A stretch of 64,000 nt of DNA, taken from Hydractinia symbiolongicarpus. Taxonomy: Eukaryota > Cnidaria > Hydrozoa > Anthoathecata > Hydractiniidae. Shown piece by piece: positions 50,107 through 62,001 of the stretch. Both the position numbers and the translations under genes were made by a program. Within the stretch, counting starts at the first letter, position 1, and every line of letters starts with the position of its first letter. The notes below the pieces were generated by a model that was not told the origin of the DNA, made no database searches, and saw only the letters and a list, made by a program, of their open reading frames with translations. The stretch covers positions 39,167,828 through 39,231,827 of the forward strand of contig NC_079876.1 of assembly GCF_029227915.1 (NCBI RefSeq). Direction: 5' to 3'.

Positions 50107-53100
50107 ATGGCAGCACAGAAAGCAGCAGCGTTTGTGGCTGCTCTATTATTTGTTGTATTATTGCTGCAAAAACGTTTTTACTTATGCTCAAATGAAAACT
50201 ATTCGCTTTATTTTAAAAGTGGTATGGATATTGTCGAGAGTAGTGGTATTTGTAACATTGAATCGTGCTTTTTTACAAGTCTTAACAAAACGCGAGTATA
50301 TTTCTCTAGACGAAACAGATGGTTGTTTGTGTTGTTGCTTTTAAGCGGTGATGTTGAAAAGTGTCCTGGACCTAATGCCACAGATGAAATCCGTGAATTT
50401 ACTAATGCAAAGGGTATGAATATGTTTCACCTGAACGTTAGAGGTCTATGGGCAAATTTTGCTGAGATTTCGAACATTCTTATAAACAACAGAAAAATCG
50501 ACATTTTTTCTCTTACGGAAATACATACTGGAGATGAACCGGAGGACATGTTTGCAATTAATAGATACACATTTATACACAAATCTCGTAAATTTGGAAA
50601 AGGAGGCGGAGTAGCATTTTATGTTGCTGATCATGTTATTTATAAAAGGCGACACGATCTAGAAATAAATGAAATTGAAGGTATTTGGTTAGAAATATGT
50701 CCAAAAAATGCGAAATCGTATTTACTTTCCGTAATTTATAGACCCCCGGATAATTCAAAGTATCTTAATAAAGATTTTTCATCTCTTCTATCTGATGTAC
50801 TGTCATTAACATTAACCGGTATCAAAGAAGTTATAATCTTAGGGGACCTTAATGTCGATTTTCTGAAAAAGAACGATCATGTTGGGATTAAAACAACAAC
50901 TAATTGCACAGTTATAGCGGATACCAAAGTCATCCCCATTTCTTTTAGTGACCATGACCTTATATGTTGTATTAGAAAACAACATCACACCCGTTTTGTT
51001 AGCAAAACAATAAATTGTCGAAACTATCGAAATTATGACAAAGATAAATTTTGTCAAACACTTTCATCACAGAATTTTCAAGATGTTTATAACTCAACGA
51101 ACGTCAATAAAGCATGGTCTTTGTTCAAGGGAATTATATATCGCACCTACGATTCCATGGCTCCATTAATTCGTAAAAAAGTTCGCGGTAAGCCATGTGA
51201 TTGGATGACTGTTGATCTCAAGAAGGAGATGAACTCACGCGACAATTTGTTACGAAAATCGCGTAAAACCAAATCAGAAGCAGATATCACGGCTTATAAA
51301 AAAATAAGAAACAAGGTTAATAATAAAGTTCGTAAAGCAAAGAATACGTATCAGCGACAGTTATTTGAGGAGAACACCGGAAATCCAGAATCCTTCTGGC
51401 GGTCGATAAAAAAAGTATTTCCACTTAGATCGAACTCTCAAGTGAATACTACTATACAAATCGACGAGAAATTGGTAACCGATCAACATTCTATTGCTAA
51501 TGCGTTTTGTAGATTTTTTTCTAATGTTGTAAATTCACTTAAAAGATCTGCTTTTGTGTTGACAAACTCCGTCTGGAAATATCATAAAGAAATACCGAGT
51601 AAATCTAACCCAAAATTTCGACTTAAACCAATCACTGTTAATGAAACCATGAAACATCTACAATCATTAAAACGTAAAAAGTCTGTTGGGCTAGATGATC
51701 TACCATCCTGGTTACTCAAAGACTGCATGGAGGTAATCGCTTCACCACTGACATATATTATTAACATGTCTTTTGAAACTTCAACTTTTCCAAGTGACTG
51801 GAAACGCACCAAAGTGTTACCACTTTTCAAATCTGGAGCAAAGTCATCTGTTAATAACTATAGACCAATATCTGTTATTCCAGCTATATCCAAGGTGATT
51901 GAAAAAGTTGTGCATGAACAATTGACTGCATATCTGGAAAGTAACAATTTAATAAACAACAACCAGTTCGGTTTCAGGCCTCGTCGCTCAACTGAACTGG
52001 CTGCAACAATCTTTATCGACACTGTGAAATTGAAGGTTAACGATGGCAAAATGGTCGGTGCCGTATTTTTAGACCTCACAAAAGCATTCGACATGTTAAG
52101 TCATGGTAAACTACTGTCAAAATTAAGCAGTTTTGGAATTGTTGGAGACGAACACGAGTGGTTCACAGACTATTTGTTTGGTAGATTTCAGCAAGTTCAA
52201 TACAAAAATTCTTTGTCTGATGAACATCCAGTCAATAGTGGAGTACCACAAGGGTCAATTTTGGGCCCACTACTATTTATTATGTTTTTCAATGATCTTT
52301 GTACCGTAGTGAAACACTCTGAAGTAGTCAAATATGCAGACGATACTGTTTTATTTGTTGCTGGTAAGGACTTAGAGATCATAGAAACCCGTCTTTCATC
52401 CGACATGAATTGTGTACTTGCATGGTGTTTGGAAAATGAATTAATTTTAAATCTCGGAGCAGGAAAAACTGAAGCAATGTTATTTGGTTCGAAAAATAAC
52501 CTCTCTAAACAAAACAGCTCATTAAACGTAACTTACGGCTACCAAACTGTGAGGGTAACATCCACGTATAAATATCTTGGTGTACTTATCGAACCATCAT
52601 TGAATTTGAGCAGCAACTTTGATTTAACGTATCAAAAAGCTTCCGGTAGATTACGTTTACTATATCGCATTCGACCGCTGATTACAGATAAAGCTGCATT
52701 GGCAATTTTTCAAACAATGATTCAACCAGTATTAACATATTGCGGATTTGTTCACCTTAAGAATTCTCAGACACAACTACTCAAACTCCAATCTTTACAT
52801 AGACGAGCAACTTCAATTATTGGAAATCAATTCTTGACACCACCTGATACTGTCAATATGATAGAAATGCGAGCTTGTAATTTCATTCGCCGTTGCTTGG
52901 ACAACGATGTGTGTGAAAATTTTAAAAATTACTTCACAAAAACAAACCACACAAGAAACACACGTACCAACAGAAATAGCTTGAAATTACCTAATCTTCG
53001 TTTGGAATATGCTCGTGGATCTTTCTGTTACACTGGAGCACATATTTACAATACACTCCCGTTGGACATTAGAAAATGTGAATCATACAATATTTTTAAG

Positions 53101-53133
53101 TCGCAACTGAGAGAATATTATCTGCGTATTTAG
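50107..53133 (+). CDS. Retrotransposon polyprotein (copy 2, internal endonuclease deletion)
   Basis: A 1,008-residue ORF with the same domain order as copy 1: hydrophobic leader, CPGP-type 2A-like motif (residues 80-89), APE-type endonuclease, linker, reverse transcriptase. RT motifs are intact and shifted by 29 residues: FLDLTKAFD at 654-662, YADD at 743-746. Its C terminus keeps the region typical of CR1/L2 proteins (F-x-x-x-GA-x-x-x-N-x-LP-x-x-IR, ending FKSQLREYYL). An in-frame 87-bp deletion removes the 29 residues equivalent to 264-292 of copy 1. This includes the P-T-R-I and S-x-T-L-I segment of the endonuclease core, so the nicking activity is probably lost. The deletion edges share ACA. 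Ser70 of copy 1 is Asn here. An undeleted ancestor would have been about 1,037 residues. Confidence 0.93.
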   Translation: MAAQKAAAFVAALLFVVLLLQKRFYLCSNENYSLYFKSGMDIVESSGICNIESCFFTSLNKTRVYFSRRNRWLFVLLLLSGDVEKCPGPNATDEIREFTNAKGMNMFHLNVRGLWANFAEISNILINNRKIDIFSLTEIHTGDEPEDMFAINRYTFIHKSRKFGKGGGVAFYVADHVIYKRRHDLEINEIEGIWLEICPKNAKSYLLSVIYRPPDNSKYLNKDFSSLLSDVLSLTLTGIKEVIILGDLNVDFLKKNDHVGIKTTTNCTVIADTKVIPISFSDHDLICCIRKQHHTRFVSKTINCRNYRNYDKDKFCQTLSSQNFQDVYNSTNVNKAWSLFKGIIYRTYDSMAPLIRKKVRGKPCDWMTVDLKKEMNSRDNLLRKSRKTKSEADITAYKKIRNKVNNKVRKAKNTYQRQLFEENTGNPESFWRSIKKVFPLRSNSQVNTTIQIDEKLVTDQHSIANAFCRFFSNVVNSLKRSAFVLTNSVWKYHKEIPSKSNPKFRLKPITVNETMKHLQSLKRKKSVGLDDLPSWLLKDCMEVIASPLTYIINMSFETSTFPSDWKRTKVLPLFKSGAKSSVNNYRPISVIPAISKVIEKVVHEQLTAYLESNNLINNNQFGFRPRRSTELAATIFIDTVKLKVNDGKMVGAVFLDLTKAFDMLSHGKLLSKLSSFGIVGDEHEWFTDYLFGRFQQVQYKNSLSDEHPVNSGVPQGSILGPLLFIMFFNDLCTVVKHSEVVKYADDTVLFVAGKDLEIIETRLSSDMNCVLAWCLENELILNLGAGKTEAMLFGSKNNLSKQNSSLNVTYGYQTVRVTSTYKYLGVLIEPSLNLSSNFDLTYQKASGRLRLLYRIRPLITDKAALAIFQTMIQPVLTYCGFVHLKNSQTQLLKLQSLHRRATSIIGNQFLTPPDTVNMIEMRACNFIRRCLDNDVCENFKNYFTKTNHTRNTRTNRNSLKLPNLRLEYARGSFCYTGAHIYNTLPLDIRKCESYNIFKSQLREYYLRI
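50344..50373 (+). other. 2A-like ribosome-skipping motif, variant ending CPGP (copy 2)
   Basis: Identical to the copy 1 motif (residues 80-89, SGDVEKCPGP), so the Cys replacement predates the duplication. It lies directly after a Leu-rich hydrophobic run and before the endonuclease domain. If functional, skipping would release an 88-residue leader from the enzyme. Confidence 0.8.
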
Positions 53134-53415
53134 TCCTTTTTATGGCTTTTTGTTTGTTTTTTGTTTTTGTCTTGATCAACTCATTTTCTAGTGTGGTATT
53201 TTGATTTTTAGCCTTTTGTCTGTTTGTTTTTTGCAGTTTATATATTTTATACTCACCGTTTTTATTGTACATTTACATTTTCTTGTTTTATTGTTACTAA
53301 TATTTTTTTTATCCTATTTATTCCAAGGACCCATGTTGATAACAGACTTTATCATGTCTGAAATGGCCATCCTTGTAAAACATTCGTGAAATAAATAAAT
53401 AAATAAATAAATAAA
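53134..53415 (+). other. Retrotransposon 3' UTR with terminal hairpin and AAAT tail (copy 2)
   Basis: It matches copy 1. CAAGGA (53,324-53,329) pairs with TCCTTG (53,370-53,375), with the CAGAC/GTCTG inner stem, and the tail of AAAT units runs 53,389-53,415. The tail has the same unit count as copy 1, as expected for a very recent duplication. The satellite resumes at 53,416 with GTAAACTCATTTCC. Confidence 0.75.
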
Positions 53416-56400
53416 GTAAACTCATTTCCCGAACGATTTTTTAAATTATTTTTTCGCCACTAAAACGCATGAGACTTGTAGTTTTCAAAAATGTTTTCAT
53501 TTTTGATGAGACGCTGAATAAAAGAAGTTTAATCGCCGGCAAACGAAAACCTGCGATTTCCCGTAAATCCCGGACTCGGCCCGTATAGTCAAAAGTATAC
53601 AAAGAAAGTACTCGGGGTGTAAACTCATTCCCCGAACGATTTTTTAAATTATTATTTCACTACTAAAGTCCATGAGACTTGTAGTTTTTAAAAATGTTTT
53701 CATTTTTAATGACACGCTTAATAAAAGAGGTTTAATCGCCGGCAAACGAAATCCTGCGATTTCCCGTAAATCCCGGGCTTGGCCCGTATAGTCGAATGTA
53801 TACAAAGAAAGTACCCAGGAAGTAAACTCATTTCTCGAACGATTTTTTAAATTTTTTTTTCACCACTAAAACGCATGAGACTTGTAGTTTTCAAATATGT
53901 TTTCATTTTTGATGAGACGCTAAATAAAAGAAGTTTAATCGCCGGCAAACGAAAATCCGCCATTTCCCGTAAACCCCGGACTCGGCCTGCATAGTCAAAA
54001 GTATACAAAGAAAGTACACAGGGAGTAAACTCATTTCCCGAACGATTTTTTAAATTATTTTTTCACCACTAAAACGCATGAGACTTGTAGTTTTCAAAAA
54101 TGTTTTCATTTTTGATGAGACGCTTAATGAAAGAGGTTTAATCGCCGGTAAACGAAAACCCGCGATTTCCCGTAAATCCCGGGCTTGGCACGTATAGTCG
54201 GATGTATACAAAGAAAGTACCCTGTGGGTAAACTCATTTCCAGACCGATGTTTTAAATTATTTTTTCACCACTAAAACGCATAAGACTTGTAGTTTTTAA
54301 AAATGTTTTCATTTTTGATGAGACGCTGAATAAAAGAAGTTTAATCGCCGGCAAACGAAAACCCGCGATTTCCCGTAAATCCCGGGCTTGGCCCGTGTAG
54401 TCGAATGTATACAAAGAAAGTACCCTGTGAGTAAACTCATTTCCAAAACGATTTTTTAAATTATTTTTTCACTACTAAAACGCTTGAGACTTGTAGTTTT
54501 CAAAAATGTTTTCATTTTTGATGAGACGCTAAATAAAAGAAGTTTAGTCGCTGGCAAACGAAAATCCGCCATTTCCCGTAAACCCCGGACTCGGCCCGCA
54601 TAGTCAAAAGTATACAAAGAAAGTACCCAGGGAGTAAACTCATTTCCCGAACGATTTTTTAAATTATTTTTTCACCACTAAAACGCATGAGACTTGTAGT
54701 TTTCAAAAATGTTTTCATTTTTGATGAGACGCTGAATAAAAGAAGTTTAATCGCCGGCAAACGAAAACCTGCGATTTCCCGTAAATCCCGGACTCGGCCC
54801 GTATATCAAAAGTATACAAAGAAAGTACCCGCGGTGTAAACTCATTTCCCGAACGATTTTTTAAATTATTATTTCACTACTAAAGCCCATGAGACTTGTA
54901 GTTTTTAAAAATATTTTCATTTTTGATGAGACGCTTAATAAAAGAGATTTAATCGCCGGCAAACGAAATCCTGCGATTTCCCGTAAATCCCGGGCTTGGC
55001 CCGTATAGTCGAATGTATACAAAGAAAGTACCCAGGAAGTAAACTCATTTCTCGAACGATTTTTTAAATTTTTTTTTCACCACTAAAACGCATGAGACTT
55101 GTAGTTTTCAGATATGTTTTCATTTTTGATGAGACGCTTAATGAAAGTGGTTTAATCGCCGGCAAACGAAAATCCGCGATTTCCCGTAAATCCCGGGCTT
55201 GGCCCGTATAGTCGAATGTATACAAAGAAAGTACCCTGTGAGTAAACTCATTTCCAAAACGATTTTTTAAATTATCTTTTCACCACTAAAACGCGTGAGA
55301 CTTGTAGTTTTCAAAAATGTTTTCATTTTTGATGAGACGCTAAATAAAAGAAGTTTAATCGCCGGCAAACGAAAATCCGCCATTTCCCGTAAACCCCGGA
55401 CTCGGCCGCATAGTCAAAAGTATACAAAGAAAGTACCCAGGAAGTAAACTCATTTTCCGAACGATTTTTTAAATTATTTTTTCACCACTTAAACGCATGA
55501 GACTTGTAGTTTTCAAAAATGTTTTCATTTTTGATGAGACGCTTAATGAAAGAGGTTTAATCGCCGGAAAACGAAAACCCGCGATTTCCCGTAAATCCCG
55601 GGCTTGGCACGTATAGTCGGATGTATACAAAGAAAGTACCCTGTGAGTAAACTCATTTTCAGAACGATTTTTTAAATCATTTTTTCACCACTAAAACGCA
55701 TTAGACTTGTAGTTTTTAAAAATGTTTTCATTTTTGATGAGACGCTGAATAAAAGAAGTTTAATCGCCGGCAAACGAAAACCCGCGATTTCCCGTAAATC
55801 CCGGCTTGGCCCGTATAGTCAAAAGTATACAAAGAAAGTACCCAGGGAGTAAACTCATTTCCCGAACGATTTTTTAAATTATTTTTTCACCACTAAAACG
55901 CATAAGACTTGTAGTTTTTAAAAATGTTTTCATATTTGATGGGACGCTGAATAAAAGAAGTTTAATCACCGGCAAACGAAAATCCGCGATTTCCCGTAAA
56001 TCCCGGACTCGGCCCGTATAGTCAAAAGAATACAAAGAAAGTACCCACGGAGTAAACTCATTTCCCGAACGATTTTTTAAATTATTTTTCACCACTAAAA
56101 CGCATAAGACTTGTAGTTTTTAAAAATGTTTTCATATTTGATGGGACGCTGAATAAAAGAAGTTTAATCGCCGGCAAACGAAAATCCGCGATTTCCCGTA
56201 AATCCCGGACTCGGCCCGTATAGTCAAAAGTATACAAAGAAAGTACCCAGGGAGTAAACTCATTTCCCGAACGATTTTTTAAATTATTTTTTCACCACTA
56301 AAACGCATGAGACTTGTAGTTTTCAAAAAAGTTAACATTTTTGATGAGACGCTTAATGAAAGAGGTTTAATCGCCGGAAAACGAAAACCCGCGATTTCCC

Positions 56401-58603
56401 GTAAATCCCGGGCTTGGCACGTATAGTCGGATGTATACAAAGAAAGTACCCTGTGAGTAAACTCATTTCCAGAACGATTTATTAAATTATTTTTTCACCA
56501 CTAAAACGCATAAGACTTGTAGTTTTTAAAAATGTTTTCATTTTTGATGAGACGCTGAATAAAAGAAGTTTAATCGCCGGCAAACGAAAACCCGCGATTT
56601 CCCGTAAATCCCGGCTTGGCCCGTATAGTCAAAAGTATACAAAGAAAGTACCCAGGGAGTTAACTCATTTCCCGAACGATTTTTTAAATTATTTTTTCAC
56701 CACTAAAACGCATGAGACTTGTAGTTTTCAAAAATGTTTTCATTTTTGATGAGACGATGAATAAAAGCAGTTTAATCGCCGGCAAACGAAAACCTGCGAT
56801 TTCCCTAAATCCCGGACTCGGCCCGTATAGTCAAAAGTATACAAAGAAAGTACCCAGGGAGTAAACTCATTTCCAGAACGATTTTTTAAATTATTTTTTC
56901 ACCACTAAAACGCATAAGACTTGTAGTTTTTAAAAATGTTTTCATATTTGATGGGACGCTGAATAAAAGAAGTTTAATCGCCGGCAAACGAAAATCCGCG
57001 ATTTCCCGTAAATCCCGGCTTGGCCCGTATAGTCAAAAGTATACAAAGAAAGTACCCAGGGAGTAAATTCATTTCCTGAACGATTTTTTAAATTACTTTT
57101 TCACCACTAAAACGCATGAGACTTGTAGTTTTTAAAAATGTTTTCATTTTTGATGAGACGCTAAATAAAAGAAGTTTAATCGCCGGCAAACGAAAACCTG
57201 CGATTTCCCGTAAATCCTGGACTCGGCCCGTATAGTCAAAAGTATACAAAGAAAGTACCCAGGGAGTAAACTCTTTTCTCAAACGATTTTTTAAATTATT
57301 ATTTCACCACTAAAACGCATGAGACTTGTAGTTTTCAAAAATGCTTTCATTTTTGATGAGACGCTGAATAAAAGAAGTTTAATCGCCGGCAAACGAAAAC
57401 CTGCGATTTCCCGTAAATCCCGGACTCGGCCCGTATAGTCAAAAGTATACAAAGAAAGTACCCAGGGAGTAAACTCATTTCCCAAACGATTTTTTAAATT
57501 ATTATTTCACCACTAAAACCCATGAGACTTGTAGTTTTTAAAAATGTTTTCATTTTTGATGAGAGGCTGAATAAAAGAAGTTTAATCGCCGGCAAACGAA
57601 AACCCGCGATTTTCCGTAAATCCCGGACTCGGCCCGTATAGTCAAAAGTATACAAGGTAAGTACCCAGTCAGTAAACTCATTTCCCGAACGAATTTTTAA
57701 ATTATTTTTTCACCACTAAAACGCATGAGACTTGTAGTTTTCAGATATGTTTTCATTTTTGATGAGACGCTTAATGAAAGTGATTTAATCGCCGGCAAAT
57801 GAAAACCCGCGATTTCCCGTAAATCCCGGGCTTGGCCCGTATAGTCGAATGTATACAAAGAAAGTACCCTGTGGGTAAACTCATTTCCAAAACGTATTTT
57901 TAAATTATTTTTTCACCACTAAAACGCTTGAGACTTGTAGTTTTTAAAAATGTTTTCATTTTTGATGAGACGCTAAATAAAAGAAGTTTAATCGCCGGCA
58001 AACGAAAATCCGCCATTTCCCGTAAACCCCGGACTCGGCCCGCATAGTCAAAAGTATACAAAGAAAGTACCCAGGGAGTAAACTCATTTCCCGAACGATT
58101 TTTTAAATTATTTTTTCACCACTAAAACGCATGAGACTTGTAGTTTTCAAAAATGTTTTCATTTTTGATGAGACGCTGAATAAAAGAAGTTTAATCGCCG
58201 GCAAACGAAAACCTGCGATTTCCCGTAAATCCCGGACTCGGCCCGTATAGTCAAAAGTATACAAAGAAAGTACCCGGGGTGTAAACTCATTCCCCGAACG
58301 ATTTTTTAAATTATTAATTCACTACTAAAGCCCATGAGACTTGTAGTTTTTAAAAATGTTTTCATTTTTGATGAGACGCTTAATAAAAGAAGTTTAATCG
58401 CCGACAAACGAAAACCTGCGATTTCCCGTAAATCATGGACTCGGCCCTAATAGTCAAAAGTATACAAAGAAAGTACACGGGGTGTAAACTCATTTCCCGA
58501 ACGATTTTTTAAATTTTTTTTTCACCACTAAAACGCATGAGACTTGTAGTTTTCAAAAATGTTTTCATTTTTGATGAGACGCTGAATAAAAGAGGTTTAA
58601 TCG
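53416..58603 (-). repeat. Satellite array, block II end (- orientation)
   Basis: Minus-sense 203-bp monomers continue from the element tail to the second orientation switch. Order and variants follow block A (TTTTTAATGACACGC, CCCTGTGGG, GTTTAGTCGCTGG, ACCCGCGG, AAATTATCTTTTCACC, CGGCCGCATAG), with two monomers missing near 54.4 kb and further monomers missing near 55.4 kb. No gene is seen. Confidence 0.96.
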
Positions 58604-58612
58604 TTCGGGAAA
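58591..58612. repeat. Orientation-switch junction 2 (- to +)
   Basis: Minus-sense AGAGGTTTAATCG is joined to plus-sense AATCGTTCGGGAAATG. The bases AATCG (58,599-58,603) belong to both monomer contexts, a 5-bp microhomology. Monomers on both sides mirror each other. CTACTAAAGCCCATGAG at about 58,323 pairs with CTCATGGGCTTTAGTGG at about 58,767, and the CCCCGGACTCGGCCCGCATAG monomer at about 58,030 pairs with its complement at about 59,060. This is therefore a second palindrome centre, with a breakpoint unlike that at 13,011. Confidence 0.87.
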
Positions 58613-59500
58613 TGAGTTTACTTCTTGGGTACTTTCTTTGTATACATTCTACTATACGGGCCAAGCCCGGGATTTACGGGAAATCGCGGGATTTCGTTTG
58701 CCGGCGATTAAACCTCTTTTATTAAGCGTCTCATCAAAAATGGAAACATTTTTAAAAACTACAAGTCTCATGGGCTTTAGTGGTGAAATAAAAATTTAAA
58801 AAATCGTTCGGGAAATGAGTTTACACCCTGGGTACTTTCTTTGTATACTTTTGAATATACGGGCCGAGTCCGGGATTTACGGGAAATCGCAGGTTTTCGT
58901 TTGCGGACGATTAAACTTCTTTTATTCAGCGTCTTATCAAAAATGAAAACATTTTTGAAAACTACAAGTCTCATGCGTTTTAGTGGGGAAAAAATAATTT
59001 AAAAAATCGTTCGGGGAATGAGTTTACTCCCTGGGTACTTTCTTTGTATAGTTTTGACTATGCGGGCCGAGTCCGGGGTTTACGGGAAATCGCGAGTTTT
59101 CGTTTTCCGGCGGTTAAACTTCTTTTATTTAGCGTCTCATCAAAAATGAAAACATTTTTGAAAACTACAAGTCTTATGCGTTTTAGTGGTGAAAAAATAA
59201 TTTAAAAAATCGTTCGGGAAATGAGTTTACTCACAGGGTACTTTCTTTGTATACATTCGACTATACGGGCCAAGCCCGGGATTTACGGGAAATCGCGGGT
59301 TTTCGTTTGCCGGCGATTAAACCTCTTTCATTAAGCGTCTTATGAAAAATGAAAACATTTTTGAAAACTACAAGTCTCATGCGTTTTAGTGGTGAAAAAA
59401 TAATTTAAAAAATCGTTCGGGAAATGAGTTTACTTCCTGGGTACTTTCTTTGTATACATTCGACTATACGGGCCAAGCCCGGGATTTACGGGAAATCGCG

Positions 59501-61121
59501 GGATTTCGTATGCCGGCGATTAAACCTCTTTTATTAAGCGTCTCATCAAAAATGAAAACATTTTTAAAAACTACAAGTCTCATGGGCTTTAGTGGTGAAA
59601 TAATAATTTAAAAAATTGTTTGGGAAATGAGTTTACACCCCGGGTACTTTCTTTGTATACTTTTGACTACACGTGGCGAGTCCGGGATTTACGGGAAATC
59701 GCAGGTTTTCGTTTGCCGGCGATTAAACTTCTTTTATTCAGCGTCTCATCAAAAATGAAAAGATTTTTGAAAACTACAAGTCTCATGCGTTTTAGTGGTG
59801 AAAAAAAATTTAAAAAATCGTTCGGGAAATGAGTTTACTTCCTGGGTACTTTCTTTGTATACATTCGACTATACGGGCCAAGCCCGGGATTTACGGGAAA
59901 GCGCGGGATTTCGTTTGCCGGCGATTAAACTTCTTTTATTCAGCGTCTCATCAAAAATGAAAATATTTTTAAATACTACAAGTCTCATGGGCTTTAGTGG
60001 TGAAATAATAATTTAAAAAATCGTTCGGGAAATGATTTTACACCCTGGGTACTTTCTTTGTATACTTTTGACTATACGGGCCGAGTCCGGGATTTACGGG
60101 AAATCGCAGTTTTTCGTTTGCCGGCGATTAAACTTCTTTTATTCAGCGTCTCATCAAAAATGAAAACAATTTAGAAAACTACAAGTCTCATGCGTTTTAG
60201 TGGTGAAAAAATAATTTAAAAAATCGTTCGGGAAATAAGTTTACTCCCTGGGTACTTTCTTTGTATACTTTTGATTATGCGGGCCGAGTCCGGGATTTAC
60301 GGGAAATCGCGGGATTTCGTATGCCGGCGATTAAACCTCTTTTATTAAGCGTCTCATCAAAAATGAAAACATTTTTAAAAACTACAAGTCTTATGGGCTT
60401 TAGTGATGAAATAATAATTTAAAAAATCGTTTGGGAAATGAGTTTACACCCCGGGTACTTTCTTTGTATACTTTTGACTACACGTGGCGAGTCCGGGATT
60501 TACGGGAAATCGCAGGTTTTCGTTTGCCGGCGATTAAATTTCTTTTATTCAGCGTCTCATCAAAAATGAAAAGATTTTTGAAAACTACAAGTCTCATGCG
60601 TTTTAGTGGTGAAAAAAAATTTAAAAAATCGTTCGGGAAATGAGTTTACTTCCTGGGTACTTTCTTTGTATACATTCGACTATACGGGCCAAGCCCGGGA
60701 TTTACGGGAAAGCGCGGGATTTCGTTTGCCGGCGATTAAACTTCTTTTATTCAGCGTCTCATCAAAAATGAAAATATTTTTAAATACTACAAGTCTCATG
60801 GGCTTTAGTGGTGAAATAATAATTTAAAAAATCGTTCGGGAAATGAGTTTACACCCTGGGTACTTTCTTTGTATACTTTTGACTATACGGGTGGAGTCCG
60901 GGATTTACGGGAAATCGCAGGTTTTCGTTTGCCGGCGATTAAACTTCTTTTATTCAGCGTCTCATCAAAAATGAAAACAATTTTGAAAACTACAAGTCTC
61001 ATGCGTTTTAGTGGTGAAAAAATAATTTAAAAAATCGTTCGGGAAATGAGTTTACTCCCTGGGTACTTTCTTTGTATACTTTTGACTATGCGGGCCGAGT
61101 CCGGGGTTTACGGAAATGGCG
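59501..61121 (+). repeat. Tandem higher-order repeat, 2 x 811 bp (4 monomers)
   Basis: The GGATTTCGTATGCCGG variant (59,501 and 60,312), CTACACGTGGCGAG, the GAAAAGATTTTTG variant and the GGAAAGCGCGGG monomer recur at an exact 811-bp offset. The second unit differs by a few substitutions, such as GATTAAATTTC for GATTAAACTTC. Confidence 0.8.
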
Positions 61122-61254
61122 GGTTTTCGTTTGCCGGCGATTAAACTTCTTTTATTCAGCGTCTCATCAAAAATGAAAACATTTTTAAAAACTACAAGTC
61201 TCATGGGTTTTAGTGGTGAAATAATAATTTAAAAAATCGTTCGGGAAATGAGTT

Positions 61255-61290
61255 TACATCTCGGGTACTTTCATTACGACACGGGCCGAG
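61255..61290 (+). repeat. Shortened monomer variant lacking the GTATAC segment
   Basis: After TACTTTC the normal TTTGTATACTTTTGACT is replaced by ATTACGAC, so the monomer is about a dozen bases short. Related forms with CATTACTATACGGCC lie at about 61,660-61,680 and 63,269-63,289. The latter two are 1,609 bp apart, marking an eight-monomer higher-order period. Confidence 0.7.
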
Positions 61291-62001
61291 TCCGGGATTT
61301 ACGGGAAATCGCAGGTTTTGGTTTGCCGGCGATTAAACTTCTTTTATTCAGCGTCTCATCAAAAATGAAAACAATTTTGAAAACTACAAGTCTCATGCGT
61401 TTTAGTGGTGAAAAAACAATTTAAAAAATCGTTCGGGAAATGAGTTTACTCCCTGGGTACTTTCTTTGTATACTTTTGACTATACGGGCCGAGTCCGGGA
61501 TTTACGGGAAATCGCAGGTTTTCGTTTGCCGGCGATTAAACTTCTTTTATTCAGCGTCTCATCAAAAATGAAAACATTTTTGAAAACTACAAGTCTCATG
61601 GGTTTTAGTGGTGAAATAATAACTTAAAAAATCGTTCGGGAAATGAGTTTACATCCCGGGTACTTTCATTACTATACGGCCGAGTCCGGGATATACGGGA
61701 AATCGCAGGTTTTCGTTTGCCGGCGATTAAACTTCTTTTATTTAGCGTCTCATCAAAAATGAAAACATTTTTGAAAACTACATGTCTTATGCGTTTTAGT
61801 GGTGAAAAAATAATTTAAAAAATCGTTCTGGAAATGAGTTTACTCTCAGGGAACATTCTTTGTATACATTCGACTATACGGGCCAAGCCCGGGATTTACG
61901 GGAAATCGCGGGTTTTCGTTTGCGGGCGATTAAACCTCTTTCATTAAGCGTCTCATGAAAAATGAAAACATTTTTGAAAAGTACAAATCTCTTGCGTTTT
62001 A

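Larger units (their letters stand above)
50098..53415 (+). mobile_element. Non-LTR retrotransposon, CR1/L2-like, copy 2
   Basis: This is the same element in the same satellite position and sense as copy 1, with an identical 5' junction (GGGAGT/CGATCAAAAATG) and 3' tail. By eye I find only three substitutions (50,315, 50,328 and 53,025) plus two indels over 3.4 kb. Those indels are an 87-bp deletion here at 50,895/50,896 and 7 bp present here that copy 1 lacks (53,012-53,018). The matching flanking monomers show it arose by duplication of the block, not by independent transposition. The 3' UTR and tail look unchanged. Confidence 0.92.
46840..58603. repeat. Segmental duplication block B (second copy, partly contracted)
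   Basis: Block B repeats block A with the retrotransposon at the equivalent site. The junction monomer (about 46,680-46,860) is a hybrid. Its first part has the GCTTTCATTTTTG variant found at about 43,281, and its end has the TACCGGGGGTG variant found at 30,061, as expected from unequal crossover between those two monomers. Downstream of the element, block B has fewer monomers than block A. Paired monomers at 55,874, 57,088 and 57,291 correspond to 41,812, 43,026 and 43,229 at offset 14,062. Confidence 0.83.

Noticed and set aside
33319-53415. Pair of elements acting as long terminal repeats or as a composite transposon
   Set aside because: Each copy is a complete APE-type non-LTR element with its own tail, and the matching flanks extend for kilobases of satellite, so a segmental duplication explains the pair.
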